Source of the DNA: Nocardioides mesophilus | Lineage (GTDB): Bacteria > Actinomycetota > Actinomycetes > Propionibacteriales > Nocardioidaceae | Reading direction: 5' to 3' | Length of the DNA stretch: 64,000 nucleotides | Assembly (NCBI RefSeq): GCF_014395785.1 | Contig: NZ_CP060713.1 | Span: forward strand, 2,012,501-2,076,500 | In this document: positions 24,483-32,078 of the stretch, one piece after another | Position numbering within the stretch: the stretch's first letter is position 1 | Layout of the letters: every line of letters begins with the position of its first letter | The notes under the pieces: generated by a model | What the model was told of the DNA's origin: nothing | Database searches by the model: none | Seen by the model: only the letters and a program-made list of their open reading frames with translations | Program-made: the position numbers and the translations under genes

Positions 24483-25678
24483 GCCTGCACAGCTCCGGAA
24501 GGCCCGACACCGACGAGGTCCGGGTGCGTACGTCGTTGCAGGAGGCCGCCGGCCGGGTCGAGCCTCCGCCGCCGGACCTCCGCGGCCTGCGGGACGGGGG
24601 CCGCCGGCAGGCGCGCCGCCGTACCGGGACCGTGGTGCTCGCGGCCGCCGCCGCGGTCGCGGTGATCGTCGGCGGCGTCGCGCTCGCCGAGCGCGAGGTG
24701 CCCGCGCCGGTACCGGCACCGGTCACCGGGCTGCCCGACCACCCTCGCTCGATCGGCGACCTCCCGCGCGGGGACCTGCCGCGGCTGGGCTATGTGGCGA
24801 ACGGACAGGTCGTCGCGGGCTCGACCTCGAACCCGCTGGACCTCGAGCTCGGCGCGCTGCGCTACGGCGGCGACGTGGTCATGTCGTGGGCCGACGGCAC
24901 CGGCGTCGTGCGCTTCGACGGCAAGGGCGGGTACGACGTGGTGGACCCGACGGCGACCGGCTACCCCGCGATCAGCCCGGACGGCCACTGGGCGGCCTGG
25001 CAGGTCGTCCGCCCCGGTCAGGACGCCCGGGTCCGGCTCTGGGACCTGAGCACCGGGGCCGAGGTGGACACGGTCGCGGTGCCGGAGCGGCCGGAGTGCT
25101 GCAGCTCCGGCTTCCACGTCGCCGGGGTGGATCCAGCCGGGCGGGTCTACGTCACCGGCGACCAGGCGCAGTACGTCGTCGAGGCCGGCGCCGGCAGGGT
25201 CACGCCGCTCAAGGGCGTCAGCGCCACGGACGACACCGTGACCGTGGCCGCGGACGGCGTCGTGGTGACCTCGCCGCCGACCGAGAAGGGCGGCGAGCTG
25301 GTGGTGCGCGAGGGGGTGGTCGACGGCTCCGGCCGCTTGGCGGGGGGCACCACCCTCTCCGCCAACGAGGTCGTGGGCCGCTACTTCTGGTCGCCCTACG
25401 ACTCGGGCCGGTACCTCCTCGCCGGATCGAGCGGGCTCTTCCTCGAGGACTTCGACGCGGGGCCGCGGGCGGGACAGCGGCGGATCGCGCTGCCGCCGGA
25501 CGTCGAGGTCGCGGACGTCGCGTGGGAGAGCCGCGACGCGGTCCTGGTGGCGCTCACCGAGGGCCGCGGGGCGCACTGGGTGCGCTGCCTCGTCGACGCC
25601 GGCGGCTGCGAGATCGCCGCCGACCTCGGAGACGTGACCACCTTCGAGCAGGGCGGGGTCATCCTTCCGACGTGGTGA
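24479..25678 (+). CDS. membrane-anchored beta-propeller-like partner of the sigma factor
   Basis: 399 residues. A cytoplasmic N-terminus of about 47 residues (VRTSLQEAAGRVEPPPPDL...) is followed by one membrane helix (TVVLAAAAAVAVIVGGVALA, about 51-70) and a large extracytoplasmic domain. That domain has blade-like repeats such as PAISPDGHWAAWQV and VRLWDLSTG, suggesting a TolB/WD40-like propeller. A vicinal Cys pair sits in RPECCSSG, and another Cys pair in CLVDAGGCE. It overlaps the sigma gene by ATGA and is best read as its membrane sensor or anti-sigma factor, though no classic zinc anti-sigma motif is visible. The last 20 bp overlap the convergent gntR-like gene. Confidence 0.82.
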   Translation: MSLHSSGRPDTDEVRVRTSLQEAAGRVEPPPPDLRGLRDGGRRQARRRTGTVVLAAAAAVAVIVGGVALAEREVPAPVPAPVTGLPDHPRSIGDLPRGDLPRLGYVANGQVVAGSTSNPLDLELGALRYGGDVVMSWADGTGVVRFDGKGGYDVVDPTATGYPAISPDGHWAAWQVVRPGQDARVRLWDLSTGAEVDTVAVPERPECCSSGFHVAGVDPAGRVYVTGDQAQYVVEAGAGRVTPLKGVSATDDTVTVAADGVVVTSPPTEKGGELVVREGVVDGSGRLAGGTTLSANEVVGRYFWSPYDSGRYLLAGSSGLFLEDFDAGPRAGQRRIALPPDVEVADVAWESRDAVLVALTEGRGAHWVRCLVDAGGCEIAADLGDVTTFEQGGVILPTW

Positions 25679-26096
25679 CCGGGGTGGCTCGGCTGACCGG
25701 GGTCGCTCTGGCCGGGGTGGCCGTGTCGAGGTCGTCGGCCGAGAGCGCTCCGCGCACCAGGTCGACGACCTCCTCGTCGGCGAGGCCGGCCAGCCGGGCC
25801 TCGCGCACGAACCGGGCGGCCTGGTGCTGGAGCTCGGGGCCGGCCGGCGCCGGCGGGGCCTGCACGATCGTCCCGACCCGGCGCCGCGTGGTCACCAGCC
25901 CGCCGGCCTCGAGCTCGCGGTAGGCCCGGGCGATGGTGTTGGTCGCCACGCCGAGGTCGGCCGCCAGCGTCCGGACCACCGGCAGCTTGTCCCCGGGACG
26001 GAGCGCGCCGGTGCGGATGTGCCCGGCTAGCTGGGCCCGGACCTGCTCGTACGGCGGTGAGGCGGCCAGCAGGTCCAGGGTGACCGCGACGCTCAT
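25659..26096 (-). CDS. GntR family (YtrA-like) transcriptional regulator
   Basis: 145 residues. The winged HTH covers about 15-85 (PPYEQVRAQLAGHIRTGALRPGDKLPVVRTLA, then LGVATNTIARAYRELEAGGLV). A short C-terminal helical region follows, so it is of the small YtrA subfamily without a large effector domain. The C-terminus has a repeated Ala-Thr-Pro tail. The start ATG overlaps the stop of the upstream membrane-protein gene (ATGA), so the regulator is second in a two-gene operon. A 36-bp inverted repeat at 27072-27107 upstream of that operon is its probable site. Confidence 0.9.
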   Translation of the reverse strand: MSVAVTLDLLAASPPYEQVRAQLAGHIRTGALRPGDKLPVVRTLAADLGVATNTIARAYRELEAGGLVTTRRRVGTIVQAPPAPAGPELQHQAARFVREARLAGLADEEVVDLVRGALSADDLDTATPARATPVSRATPVTTSEG

Positions 26097-27040
26097 CCGC
26101 CGTTCCGCCCCGCCGGGACGGGGCCGGCCGGTCCGACGGGGCCGGCCGGTCCGACGGGGCCTGCGGGGCCGGCCGGCACGGCGGGCAGCCGGGGCGCCGG
26201 CACCAGCAGCAGGACCAGGGCGGTCAGCGCGCAGCCGAGGCCGACCAGCACCGCGGCGAGGGCGAAGGCCGGCCCGGGGCCCTCGAGCACCCGGCGGGCC
26301 GCCGCTCCGCCGAGGACCAGGTCGGCGCCGGCCGTCAGCAGCGCGCCGAAGGCGAGCAGGCGGAAGGCACGGGCGGCAGCGGCCCGGCGCAGCAGCCGGT
26401 CGGTCTCCAGGTCCGCGCCGGCCACCGTGGCGCGCTGGGTGGCCGCCCGCAGCACCAGCAGGACCAGCACCCCGACGACGGCGAGGCTCACCAGCTGCGG
26501 GACCCCGTAGCCCCAGCCCGGGAACGGCGACGCGGTCCGCTCGCTCATGGCGCCGTCGGGCGCGACGTCGACGCGGGCGACGGTCCGCCCGGACTCGTCG
26601 GCAAGCAGGCCGCCGACCACCAGGACCAGCAGCAGCAGCGCGGAGGCCGCCGCGCCGACGCGGGCCCAGCCACCCGCGAGCAGGGTGCGCACCGACCGGT
26701 CGTGCATCAGCGCCGTGCGGGTGGCGCCCTGCGGTCGCGGCCAGCTCAGCTCCCCGACCCACAGCACCACCAGGGCCGCGCCGGCGGCCAGCAGCGGCAC
26801 CGCCCCGACGATCGTGCCGAGCGGGGCCAGGGCGAACGCCACCGGGACGACGAGCACCGGGGTGAGCAGCAGCGCCGCTCCGGCCAGCACCGAGGTGACC
26901 ACGCCGTGCCGGCGGGCCTGGCGCAGCTCCGGGGTCAGCGTGGCGTCGGAGCGCATGGTCAGCACGACCAGCAGGACCACGACGACCGCGCAGACGGCGA
27001 GCAGCACCAGCGGCAGCAGCAGCACCAGGACAGAAGACAT
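26093..27040 (-). CDS. multi-pass membrane protein under GntR control
   Basis: 315 residues with about seven to eight membrane helices and no recognised domain. The first helix is at the N-terminus (SSVLVLLLPLVLLAVCAVVV), followed by the charged loop RSDATLTPELRQARRHG. The last 30 residues are a Pro/Gly repeat (GPAGPV three times) encoded by an 18-bp tandem repeat near 26116-26182. It heads an operon with a YtrA-like GntR regulator, a layout commonly used to control membrane or transport functions under envelope stress. GGGGGAGGTC precedes the ATG at 27040. Function unknown. Confidence 0.78.
   Translation of the reverse strand: MSSVLVLLLPLVLLAVCAVVVVLLVVLTMRSDATLTPELRQARRHGVVTSVLAGAALLLTPVLVVPVAFALAPLGTIVGAVPLLAAGAALVVLWVGELSWPRPQGATRTALMHDRSVRTLLAGGWARVGAAASALLLLVLVVGGLLADESGRTVARVDVAPDGAMSERTASPFPGWGYGVPQLVSLAVVGVLVLLVLRAATQRATVAGADLETDRLLRRAAAARAFRLLAFGALLTAGADLVLGGAAARRVLEGPGPAFALAAVLVGLGCALTALVLLLVPAPRLPAVPAGPAGPVGPAGPVGPAGPVPAGRNGG
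26116..26182. repeat. 18-bp tandem repeat encoding GPAGPV units
   Basis: Repeats of GGGGCCGGCCGGTCCGAC, two exact and further partial copies, in the 3' end of the membrane-protein gene. On the minus strand each unit encodes six residues (VGPAGP), giving a collagen-like tail. Copy number could vary by slippage. Confidence 0.7.
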
Positions 27041-27071
27041 GACGACCTCCCCCGACCCGCGACGCGGCGGA

Positions 27072-27107
27072 TCAATGACTCAATGAGTTACTACATTAAG
27101 TCATTGA
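27072..27107. promoter_or_regulatory. inverted repeat, probable GntR operator
   Basis: TCAATGACT (27072-27080) and AGTCATTGA (27099-27107) are perfect inverted arms 18 bp apart. A further ACTCAATGAGT palindrome lies within 27078-27088. This is an AT-rich island 32-67 bp upstream of the membrane-protein start at 27040, where the promoter of the GntR operon should be. It overlaps the last codons of mobA. Confidence 0.6.
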
Positions 27108-27729
27108 ACGGCGGTGCGGAAGGGTTTGCCCGGCTTCCGGGTCCGAGGTCGTCCCAGGTGTCCACGTCGTGGGCCTCATCGCCGACCACCGGCACCTCGT
27201 GGAGCCGGAGCCGCGCCACCAACCGCCGGACCGGCAGGCCGTGCTCGGCGGCGGGGTCGGCCGGCCGGGCGTCCTGGAGCGACTGCCACCGGTAGACCGC
27301 GGCGAGCGTCTGGCGGCGGCCGTCGGCGTCGACGAGCACCGCGCCGTCGGCCGCGTCCACGCCGGCCACGAGCCGGCGTACCGTCCGGTGGCTCACCCGC
27401 GGCATGTCCACGGCGAGCACCACCACCAGGTCCGGGCGCCCGGCCAGCGCGTCCACCCCGGCCAGCAGCCCGGCGGCCGGTCCGCCGCCGGGGGGCTGCT
27501 CGTGGGTCCAGGTCACCGGCCGCGACGTCGGCGGCCGCGGCGCTGCGGCCGGGCCGACGACGAGCACCTCGTCGGCGTCCCGGACGGCGGCCAGCGCCCG
27601 CTCCAGCAGGGTGCTCCCGTCGAGGACCAGCGCGGCCTTGTCGACCCCGCCGAGGCGCTCGCCGGTCCCGCCGGCCAGCACGACGGCGGCAAGCCGGGGT
27701 CCGTTCGGTCCGGTCGTGGGGGTCGGCAC
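27091..27729 (-). CDS. mobA: molybdenum cofactor guanylyltransferase
   Basis: 212 residues. The nucleotidyltransferase signature AAVVLAGGTGERLGGVDKA (about 14-32) is intact, with the Lys of the family, and VLAVDMPRVS follows with the metal-binding Asp. MobA couples GMP to molybdopterin to make the guanine dinucleotide form. The C-terminal extension resembles that of actinobacterial NTP transferases. No molybdoenzyme or other moa/moe gene is in the window. The final residues overlap the operator of the downstream GntR operon. It is divergent from a nitrilase-family gene with 38 bp between. Confidence 0.85.
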   Translation of the reverse strand: MPTPTTGPNGPRLAAVVLAGGTGERLGGVDKAALVLDGSTLLERALAAVRDADEVLVVGPAAAPRPPTSRPVTWTHEQPPGGGPAAGLLAGVDALAGRPDLVVVLAVDMPRVSHRTVRRLVAGVDAADGAVLVDADGRRQTLAAVYRWQSLQDARPADPAAEHGLPVRRLVARLRLHEVPVVGDEAHDVDTWDDLGPGSRANPSAPPFNDLM

Positions 27730-27767
27730 CGGTCCAGTCTCGCAGCGCCGTCTGGCACGCTGGTGCC

Positions 27768-28550
27768 GTGCCCACCCTGAGTGTCACCCTGGTCCAGAAG
27801 GCGTCGAGCACCGACCCGGCCGTGAACCGGGCCGCGCTCGTCGTCGTCGACGAGGTCGCCGACCAGCAGCGGCCCGACCTGGTCGTGCTGCCCGAGGCCT
27901 ACGCCCGCGACTTCGGCCCGGCCGGGTCCGACGTGGCGCCGTACGCCGAGGAGCTCGACGGTCCGTTCGTGACCCGGCTGAGCGGCCTGGCGGCGCGGCA
28001 TGGGTTCACCCTGGTCGCCGGCATGTTCCAGCGCAGCGAGGACCCCGAGCGCCCGTACAACACCCTGGTCGTGGTCGGTCCCGAGGGGCTGCGCGCGACC
28101 TACCGCAAGATCCACCTCTACGACTCCTTCGGCTACCGCGAGTCCGACCGGCTGAGCCCCGGCCCGCTCGAGCCGGTGGTCGTCGACGTCGCCGGGGTGC
28201 GGGTCGGGCTGATGACCTGCTACGACCTGCGCTTCCCCGAGATGGCCCGCGCCCTGGTCGATCGCGGGGCGGAGCTGCTCGTGGTGCCCTCGGCCTGGGT
28301 CGCCGGCGAGCGCAAGGTGGCGCACTGGCGGACCCTGCTCGCCGCCCGGGCGATCGAGAACACCGTGTACGTCGCCGCCGCCGGCCAGCCGGGCCCGCGC
28401 TACACCGGCCACTCGGCCCTGGTGGCCCCGACCGGCGACGTGGTCGCCGAGCTGGGCGAGGACGAGGGGGTGCTCACCGCCGCGGTCGAGCGGACGCTGC
28501 TCGAGGAGGTCCGGCGGGCCAACCCCTCGCTGGCCAACCGACGTCTCTGA
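27768..28550 (+). CDS. carbon-nitrogen hydrolase (nitrilase superfamily)
   Basis: 260 residues from GTG 27768. The Glu-Lys-Cys triad is present: Glu in VVLPEAYARD, Lys in TYRKIHLYDSFGYRES, and Cys in LMTCYDLRFPEMA. These motifs, with the YDSFG block, match the branch containing deaminated glutathione amidase (Nit1-like) and omega-amidase. It hydrolyses a C-N bond of a small carboxamide in the cytosol; the exact substrate is not resolved. It is divergent from mobA and followed by a membrane-protein gene. Confidence 0.9.
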   Translation: MPTLSVTLVQKASSTDPAVNRAALVVVDEVADQQRPDLVVLPEAYARDFGPAGSDVAPYAEELDGPFVTRLSGLAARHGFTLVAGMFQRSEDPERPYNTLVVVGPEGLRATYRKIHLYDSFGYRESDRLSPGPLEPVVVDVAGVRVGLMTCYDLRFPEMARALVDRGAELLVVPSAWVAGERKVAHWRTLLAARAIENTVYVAAAGQPGPRYTGHSALVAPTGDVVAELGEDEGVLTAAVERTLLEEVRRANPSLANRRL

Positions 28551-28615
28551 CCGCGATATCCTGCGGCCCTCCTGCTCCTCCGCCCCGACCGTCCTGCCGT
28601 GAGGGGGTCTGCCGC

Positions 28616-29731
28616 GTGCCCCGCGTCGACCAGCAGCCCGCGCCGCGGGCCGGCCGACGTCGAGCGGCGCCCGAGCGCAGGCCACGGCTCTCCGGCCCCC
28701 GCCTTCCCGCGGTCCGGGTCGCCCGGCCCCGGCTGCCGGCGGCGTTGCGCTCCCGGCACCGGCTCGTGCCGGCCTGGGTCGCGCTGACCGCGGTCGCCGT
28801 CCTCGTCCTCGCCGGCGCCGCACTCGACCCGTGGGTCCGCTCGGACCTGCCGGGCTGGCTGCCGCGGGCCGCCGCGGTGACGATCACGACGGCGTACGCC
28901 GTGGCCCTGAGCGCCCGCAGCGGCGGCCGGCCGCTGGGCGCCGGAGCCCTCGCCCTGGCGCTCGCGGGAGTCGCGGTGGTGAGCGGCTCGCCGGTGCTGC
29001 TGGCCGCGGCCACGGTGAGCACCGCGGTGCTCGGAGCGGTGCTCGGGGTGCTGCTCACCGTGCCGGCCGCCCGCTTCTGGTGGGTGGTCCGTGAGTGCCT
29101 GGTCGCCGTCCTGGTCGCGGCGGTGGCCGCCCTCGCCGCCCCGGCCTACGGGGCCGAGGTCTCCGTCGAGCGCACCGGCTACGTCGTCCTCGGCCTCGCC
29201 CTGGTCGGCACGCTGCTGGTGGTCTACCGGCTCGGCGCCGGCTTCCACGGGCTCGGCCGGCGCGGCGCGGTCGTCATCGTGGCCGGGCTGCTGCTGCTCG
29301 CGGTCGCCCTCGCCTACACCGAGGCGCTGGCGCGGTGGGGGTCGCCGGAGCTGATCGCCACGCTGGAGGACGGCTACGACCGGGTGCACGACCTGCTCGG
29401 CGCCGTACCCCGCCCCCTCGAGGCCCTGCTCGGCCTGCCTGCCCTGGCCTGGGGCGTCTCCACCCGTGCCCGGCGGCGCCAGGGCTGGTGGCCCTGCGCG
29501 TTCGGCGCGGCCGGGCTGGCCGTGGTCGCCACCGCGCTGCTCGACCCGCGCCGGTCGCTGGGGGAGGCCGGTCTCGAGCTCGGGTACGGCGTCGGGCTCG
29601 GCCTGCTGCTGGGCTACCTCGTGATCCGGGGCGACGCCTTCCTCTCCGGCAACCGCGGCGTCCGGGCCCGGCGCGCGGAGGAGGCCGCGGCGCACCGGCC
29701 CGAGCCGCCCCGCGCGGCCGCCCTGCTCTGA
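28616..29731 (+). CDS. multi-pass membrane protein
   Basis: 371 residues from GTG 28616, preceded by GAGGGGG. The first 45 residues are rich in Arg and Pro ([17 protein letters not shown]...), after which come about ten hydrophobic segments. Charged loops include LEDGYDRVHDLL. No domain recognised; the length and basic cytoplasmic start fit a transporter or an actinobacterial membrane protein of unknown role. It stands alone between the amidase and the biotinyl-carrier genes. Confidence 0.75.
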   Translation: MPRVDQQPAPRAGRRRAAPERRPRLSGPRLPAVRVARPRLPAALRSRHRLVPAWVALTAVAVLVLAGAALDPWVRSDLPGWLPRAAAVTITTAYAVALSARSGGRPLGAGALALALAGVAVVSGSPVLLAAATVSTAVLGAVLGVLLTVPAARFWWVVRECLVAVLVAAVAALAAPAYGAEVSVERTGYVVLGLALVGTLLVVYRLGAGFHGLGRRGAVVIVAGLLLLAVALAYTEALARWGSPELIATLEDGYDRVHDLLGAVPRPLEALLGLPALAWGVSTRARRRQGWWPCAFGAAGLAVVATALLDPRRSLGEAGLELGYGVGLGLLLGYLVIRGDAFLSGNRGVRARRAEEAAAHRPEPPRAAALL

Positions 29732-29792
29732 GCCGCTCCGGGGGCGTCGGTCGCTGCCGCCCGGGGACCCGCCAGGCGGTAGGTTCACCGCC

Positions 29793-30029
29793 ATGGCACG
29801 CGAACCTCGGACCTCGGACATCCTCGCGGAGATGGTCGCCAACGTGCTGACCGTCCAGGTCGGCCCCGGCGACCGCATCGCGCCCGGTGACACGGTCGTG
29901 CTGCTGGAGTCGATGAAGATGGAGATCCCGGTGCTCTCCGAGCACGCCGGCACGATCAACGCGGTGCGGGTCACCTCCGGCGACGTGGTGCAGGAGGGCG
30001 ACATCCTCGTCTCGGTGGACCTCGACTGA
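29793..30029 (+). CDS. biotin/lipoyl-binding carrier protein
   Basis: 78 residues, a complete stand-alone biotinyl domain. The attachment motif is ESMKMEIPV (about 39-47), with Lys as the modified residue. The flanking V-x-x-G-D-x-V turn (VTSGDVVQEGDILV) makes the second half of the barrel. Such mini-carriers serve acyl-CoA carboxylases; no carboxylase subunit is adjacent, so the partner is elsewhere. The promoter of the following tRNA (TACACT, 30038-30043) begins nine bases past its stop. Confidence 0.92.
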   Translation: MAREPRTSDILAEMVANVLTVQVGPGDRIAPGDTVVLLESMKMEIPVLSEHAGTINAVRVTSGDVVQEGDILVSVDLD

Positions 30030-30073
30030 GCCGCCGCTACACTCGCCCGGTGTCCTGGCCGCGGCCGGGGCTC

Positions 30074-30162
30074 GGAGGGGTGCCGGAGTGGCCGATCGGA
30101 ACCGCCTTGAAAGCGGTCGCTGGCAGAGATGTCAGCCGCGGGTTCGAATCCCGCCCCCTCTG
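30074..30162 (+). tRNA. tRNA-Ser(TGA)
   Basis: 89 bases. The acceptor stem GGAGGGG (30074-30080) pairs with CCCCTCT (30155-30161), with a G-U as the first pair. The anticodon stem ACCGC/GCGGT encloses CTTGAAA, giving anticodon TGA. A long variable arm typical of tRNA-Ser follows, then the T arm GCGGG-TTCGAAT-CCCGC (30138-30154). No CCA is encoded. A TACACT -10 box (30038-30043), with GTGGAC 17 bp upstream, is a plausible promoter. Confidence 0.96.
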
Positions 30163-30200
30163 CTGGGCGGCTCGGGGGAGTCGTCGCAGAAAGGACCACA

Positions 30201-30917
30201 ATGGCAGCGACGACAGCCCGACGGATCTTCGCCCTCGGCGGAGGCGGCTTCTCGATGGAGCCGGAGAACACCGCGCTCGACGACTACCTGCTCGCCCTGG
30301 CCCCGGTGCCGCGGCCGCGGGTGTGCTTCGTGCCGACCGCCAGCGGGGACGCGCCGGGCTACATCGAGACCTTCGAGCAGTCCTTCCCCGCGGAGCGGGC
30401 CGACGCCTCCGTGCTGCGGCTGTTCGCCCGCGAGCACGAGGACCTGCGCTCGTTCCTGCTCGATCAGCACGTGATCTACGTCGGCGGCGGCAGCACCGCC
30501 AACCTGCTCGCCGTGTGGCGGGTGCACGGGCTGCCCGAGATCCTCGCCGAGGCCGCCGACCACGGCACCGTCCTCGCCGGGATCAGCGCCGGTATGAACT
30601 GCTGGTTCCAGGCGTCGGTGACCGACTCCTTCGGCCCCGCACTGGCGCCGCTGCACGACGGCCTGGGCTTCCTCGAGGGCAGCGCCTGCCCGCACTTCGA
30701 CGGTGAGGAGCACCGGGCCGCCACCTTGCACCGGCTGGTCGCGGAGGGCTTCCCTCCCGGGTACGCCGCCGACGACGGCTGCGGGCTGCTCTTCGAGGAC
30801 GGCAAGCTGGTCGAGGCGGTGAGCTCGCGGCCGGAGGCCGGTGGCTACCGGGTCGAGCTCACGGCCGACGGCGTGGTGCAGCACCCGCTGCCCGTGAGAT
30901 ACCTCGGCCGCGACTGA
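30201..30917 (+). CDS. peptidase E (S51 family serine peptidase)
   Basis: 238 residues. The catalytic serine is in GISAGMNCW (about 132-140), in the nucleophile elbow of the class-I glutamine-amidotransferase-like fold. IYVGGGSTANLLA and the His in CPHFDGEEHR complete the family pattern. Peptidase E releases N-terminal Asp from dipeptides, and related cyanophycinases act on beta-Asp-Arg; this protein has the short cytosolic form. The ATG follows AAAGGACCACA. It starts 39 bp after tRNA-Ser(TGA). Confidence 0.9.
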   Translation: MAATTARRIFALGGGGFSMEPENTALDDYLLALAPVPRPRVCFVPTASGDAPGYIETFEQSFPAERADASVLRLFAREHEDLRSFLLDQHVIYVGGGSTANLLAVWRVHGLPEILAEAADHGTVLAGISAGMNCWFQASVTDSFGPALAPLHDGLGFLEGSACPHFDGEEHRAATLHRLVAEGFPPGYAADDGCGLLFEDGKLVEAVSSRPEAGGYRVELTADGVVQHPLPVRYLGRD

Positions 30918-30926
30918 GGACGCGGG

Positions 30927-31295
30927 CTACTCGGAGCCACCGAGCTCCAGCGAGACGCTGTCATAGACGAGGTCGTTGAGCCGCTGCTGGTGGTGCTCCA
31001 CGTCGGTGATCAGCCGGTCCAGGTCGCTGCGCAGCCCGGCGAGGTCGGTCGCCTCCAGGACCGTCCGGCCCAGCGCCGCGATCCGCACGAGCAGGCGGTC
31101 ACGCTCCAGGATCAGGTGGTGCTCGCGGGCCGCCAGCCAGGCGTCGCCGCCGCGCCGCTCGCTCTCCCGGTGCAGCGCCTCCCCGACGGCATCGAGCCGC
31201 CGGCGGACCAACGCCCGCCAGGTCTGGCCCCGGATCGGGCGCTCCACGGCCAGGCGCAGGGACTGGATCGCATGCTCGAGTCCGGTCATCCTCAT
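30927..31295 (-). CDS. small coiled-coil protein of unknown function
   Basis: 122 residues, almost entirely helical with two heptad-rich stretches (residues about 30-60 and 75-110). No signal, membrane segment or domain recognised. The start at 31295 follows GGAGGTGGC. An inverted repeat (CGAAGT-N7-ACTTCG, 31304-31322) lies just upstream of the start and could be an operator. It is convergent with peptidase E, with a 9-bp gap. Confidence 0.7.
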   Translation of the reverse strand: MRMTGLEHAIQSLRLAVERPIRGQTWRALVRRRLDAVGEALHRESERRGGDAWLAAREHHLILERDRLLVRIAALGRTVLEATDLAGLRSDLDRLITDVEHHQQRLNDLVYDSVSLELGGSE

Positions 31296-31407
31296 GCCAC
31301 CTCCGAAGTTCGGTGGACTTCGAGTGTGGACCCCGGGCGACGACCGCCACAAGAGGCGGGCGGACCCTCCCGCAGGGCCCGCTAGCCCGGTCCGGTTCAA
31401 TCGACCC

Positions 31408-31860
31408 GTGCCCTCCGACTATCGACTCTCCCGACCTCTCGCTGCCCGGATGGCGGGCACCCTGGTGCTCGCCGTGGGGGTGGTCGCCGTGATCTGCTCC
31501 CTCGGCGCGGCGCTGCTCGACTGGCCGGAGTGGCTGGTCGTGCTGGCGCTGCTCCTCGTCGCCGCGGGCGGTGCGCTGGCCGCCGTACTGCTGCTGCGCC
31601 GGGCACGCGTGGTGCGGCTCGACGAGACCGGGTACGTCGTGCGCTGGGTGCGCGGCACCGGGGTCGCCCGGGGGCGGTGGAAGGACGTCGAGGACGTCGT
31701 CGCCACCGACGTGGGCGGCGAGCGGTGCGTCGTGCTGCGCCGCCGCGACGGCAGCACCACCACGATCCCGGTCGGGATCCTGGACCGGCCCGCCGAGGCC
31801 TTCGTGCAGGACCTCCAGCAGCACCTGAACCGGGGCCACGGCTACCGGCCGCTGCGCTGA
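31408..31860 (+). CDS. two-helix membrane protein with PH-like cytoplasmic domain
   Basis: 150 residues from GTG 31408. Two membrane helices (about 17-38 and 42-64) are followed by a cytoplasmic beta-rich domain (ARVVRLDETGYVVRWVRG, GRWKDVEDVVATD, RCVVLRRRDG, TIPVGILD) that resembles bacterial PH-like domains. Function unknown. It is divergent from the coiled-coil gene, with 112 bp between, and is followed by tRNA-Ser(GCT) 77 bp downstream. Confidence 0.7.
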   Translation: MPSDYRLSRPLAARMAGTLVLAVGVVAVICSLGAALLDWPEWLVVLALLLVAAGGALAAVLLLRRARVVRLDETGYVVRWVRGTGVARGRWKDVEDVVATDVGGERCVVLRRRDGSTTTIPVGILDRPAEAFVQDLQQHLNRGHGYRPLR

Positions 31861-31937
31861 GGGGGAGGCCCGCTGCCAGGTCCGGTGCCCGATTGGCCCA
31901 GTCGGCGAGGCGGCAGGTACCCTGAGCCTCGCTGTCT

Positions 31938-32025
31938 GGAGGTGTCGCCTAGTGGCCTATGGCGCCCGCCTGCTAAGCGGGTTGAGGGTGATTCCCTCTC
32001 GCGGGTTCAAATCCCGCCACCTCCG
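31938..32025 (+). tRNA. tRNA-Ser(GCT)
   Basis: 88 bases plus an encoded CCA (32026-32028). The acceptor stem GGAGGTG (31938-31944) pairs perfectly with CACCTCC (32018-32024). The anticodon stem CCCGC/GCGGG holds CTGCTAA, giving anticodon GCT. The long variable arm TGAGGGTGATTCCCTC is typical of tRNA-Ser. TACCCT (31918-31923) may be its -10 box. A strong hairpin terminator follows at 32039-32068. Confidence 0.96.
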
Positions 32026-32038
32026 CCAGACCACGAAC

Positions 32039-32068
32039 GGCCCCGCGGTGCTTCGGCGCCGCGGGGCC
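32039..32068. terminator. bidirectional UUCG-capped hairpin terminator
   Basis: GGCCCCGCGGTGC (32039-32051) and GCGCCGCGGGGCC (32056-32068) form 13 bp with one G-U pair around a TTCG tetraloop. It lies between tRNA-Ser(GCT) and the convergent metallophosphoesterase gene (stop at 32079), so it can end both transcripts. Confidence 0.8.
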
Positions 32069-32078
32069 GTTCCTCGTC

